DNA of 64,000 bases from Xenopus tropicalis (taxonomy: Eukaryota > Chordata > Amphibia > Anura > Pipidae), in NCBI RefSeq assembly GCF_000004195.4, contig NC_030677.2, forward strand, positions 56,922,222-56,986,221, in the 5' to 3' direction. Shown piece by piece: positions 63,697 through 64,000 of this stretch. How positions within the stretch are numbered: position 1 is the first letter of the stretch; every line of letters starts with the position of its first letter. Under the pieces are notes generated by a model. It was not told where the DNA came from. It made no database searches and saw only the letters and a list, made by a program, of their open reading frames with translations. The translations under genes were made by a program, and so were the position numbers.

Positions 63697-64000
63697 TTAA
63701 AGGGGACACAAAGCCTCTGAATGCAAACCTGCTTTTTAATCTGAAGTCATAATAATGATATTTGAAATATATGGTCATTATTTCTTTTACTCTTTTTGAT
63801 GTAAATAGTTTATTTTGTTAATTTCCCTTCCAATTTAAGATTATCTGCCCTTTGGAGTGTATTATCTTCCCTTTGGAGTGTACAAGGAAAATAGAGTATC
63901 TGGAAGAAACCCATGCTCCCATGCAACCATAGGGAGAATGTAGAAACTCGTCACAAAAACTAGAACCCTAATAATGCAAGAGTTTCTCTGACCAGAGATT
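63697..64000. mobile_element. TTAA MITE, start only
   Basis: It opens TTAAAGGGGACACAAAGCC, a T2-type terminus. The other end was not identified before the window ends. Confidence 0.45.

Larger units (their letters stand above)
56696..64000 (-). other. dclk2: dclk2 intron upstream of the DCX2 exon (partial)
   Basis: At least 7305 bp, running out of the window. It contains a solo LTR (57812-58737), a fold-back MITE (59960-60290), nested MITEs (61258-61700), another palindromic MITE (61708-62056), T2-like copies (62640-63001 and from 63697) and an A/T run at 59572-59592. No exon for the first DCX domain was found. 58740-59950 and 60300-61250 have no recognised content beyond short fragments. 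Confidence 0.8.

Overview
The window is vertebrate nuclear DNA: AT-rich, intron-dominated and crowded with transposons. Several repeats are of kinds I know from Xenopus, including TTAA-flanked T2/Kolobok-like MITEs beginning TTAAAGG and a palindromic TACAGGTA...TACCTGTA MITE. A Xenopus frog is therefore the best guess. I cannot separate X. tropicalis from X. laevis by eye.

The one host gene is dclk2 (doublecortin-like kinase 2), on the minus strand. Fifteen consecutive coding exons run from 56695 down to the stop codon at 16850. Every junction is GT-AG and the reading phase is kept throughout, giving 574 residues (the first shared with an exon outside the window). They encode the end of doublecortin domain 1, all of domain 2, a Ser/Pro-rich linker, a complete CaMK-type kinase domain with its catalytic residues, and a short C-terminal tail. 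The start codon and most of doublecortin domain 1 lie beyond 64000. Bases 1 to about 11000 are downstream of the gene and hold no host gene I recognise.

Layout. 1-11000: intergenic, with an inverted Penelope-like element (4795-5782) and a CR1-like LINE reverse transcriptase (7190-8875) split by a solo LTR and by a second Penelope-like insertion. 11038-16849: probable dclk2 3' UTR or downstream sequence, with a TTAA MITE, a fold-back element and another TTAA MITE. 16850-40066: fourteen dclk2 exons whose introns are filled largely by MITEs and minisatellites. 40067-56360: a 16 kb intron with an intact-looking Tc1 transposon (43032-44650, 340-residue transposase), an L2-like LINE remnant, minisatellites and long TA tracts. 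56361-56695: the doublecortin exon. 56696-64000: part of the preceding intron, with a second solo LTR and nested MITEs.

The transposon record is the most informative part beyond the gene. Several insertions carry readable target-site duplications: TATC and GATA for two LTRs, 15 bp for the Penelope-like copy, 8 bp for hAT-like MITEs, TTA/TAA for fold-backs, and TTAA. The relative order of some insertions can be read from these. No operon, CRISPR array, or tRNA/rRNA gene was seen. All family assignments are from recognition, not from searches.
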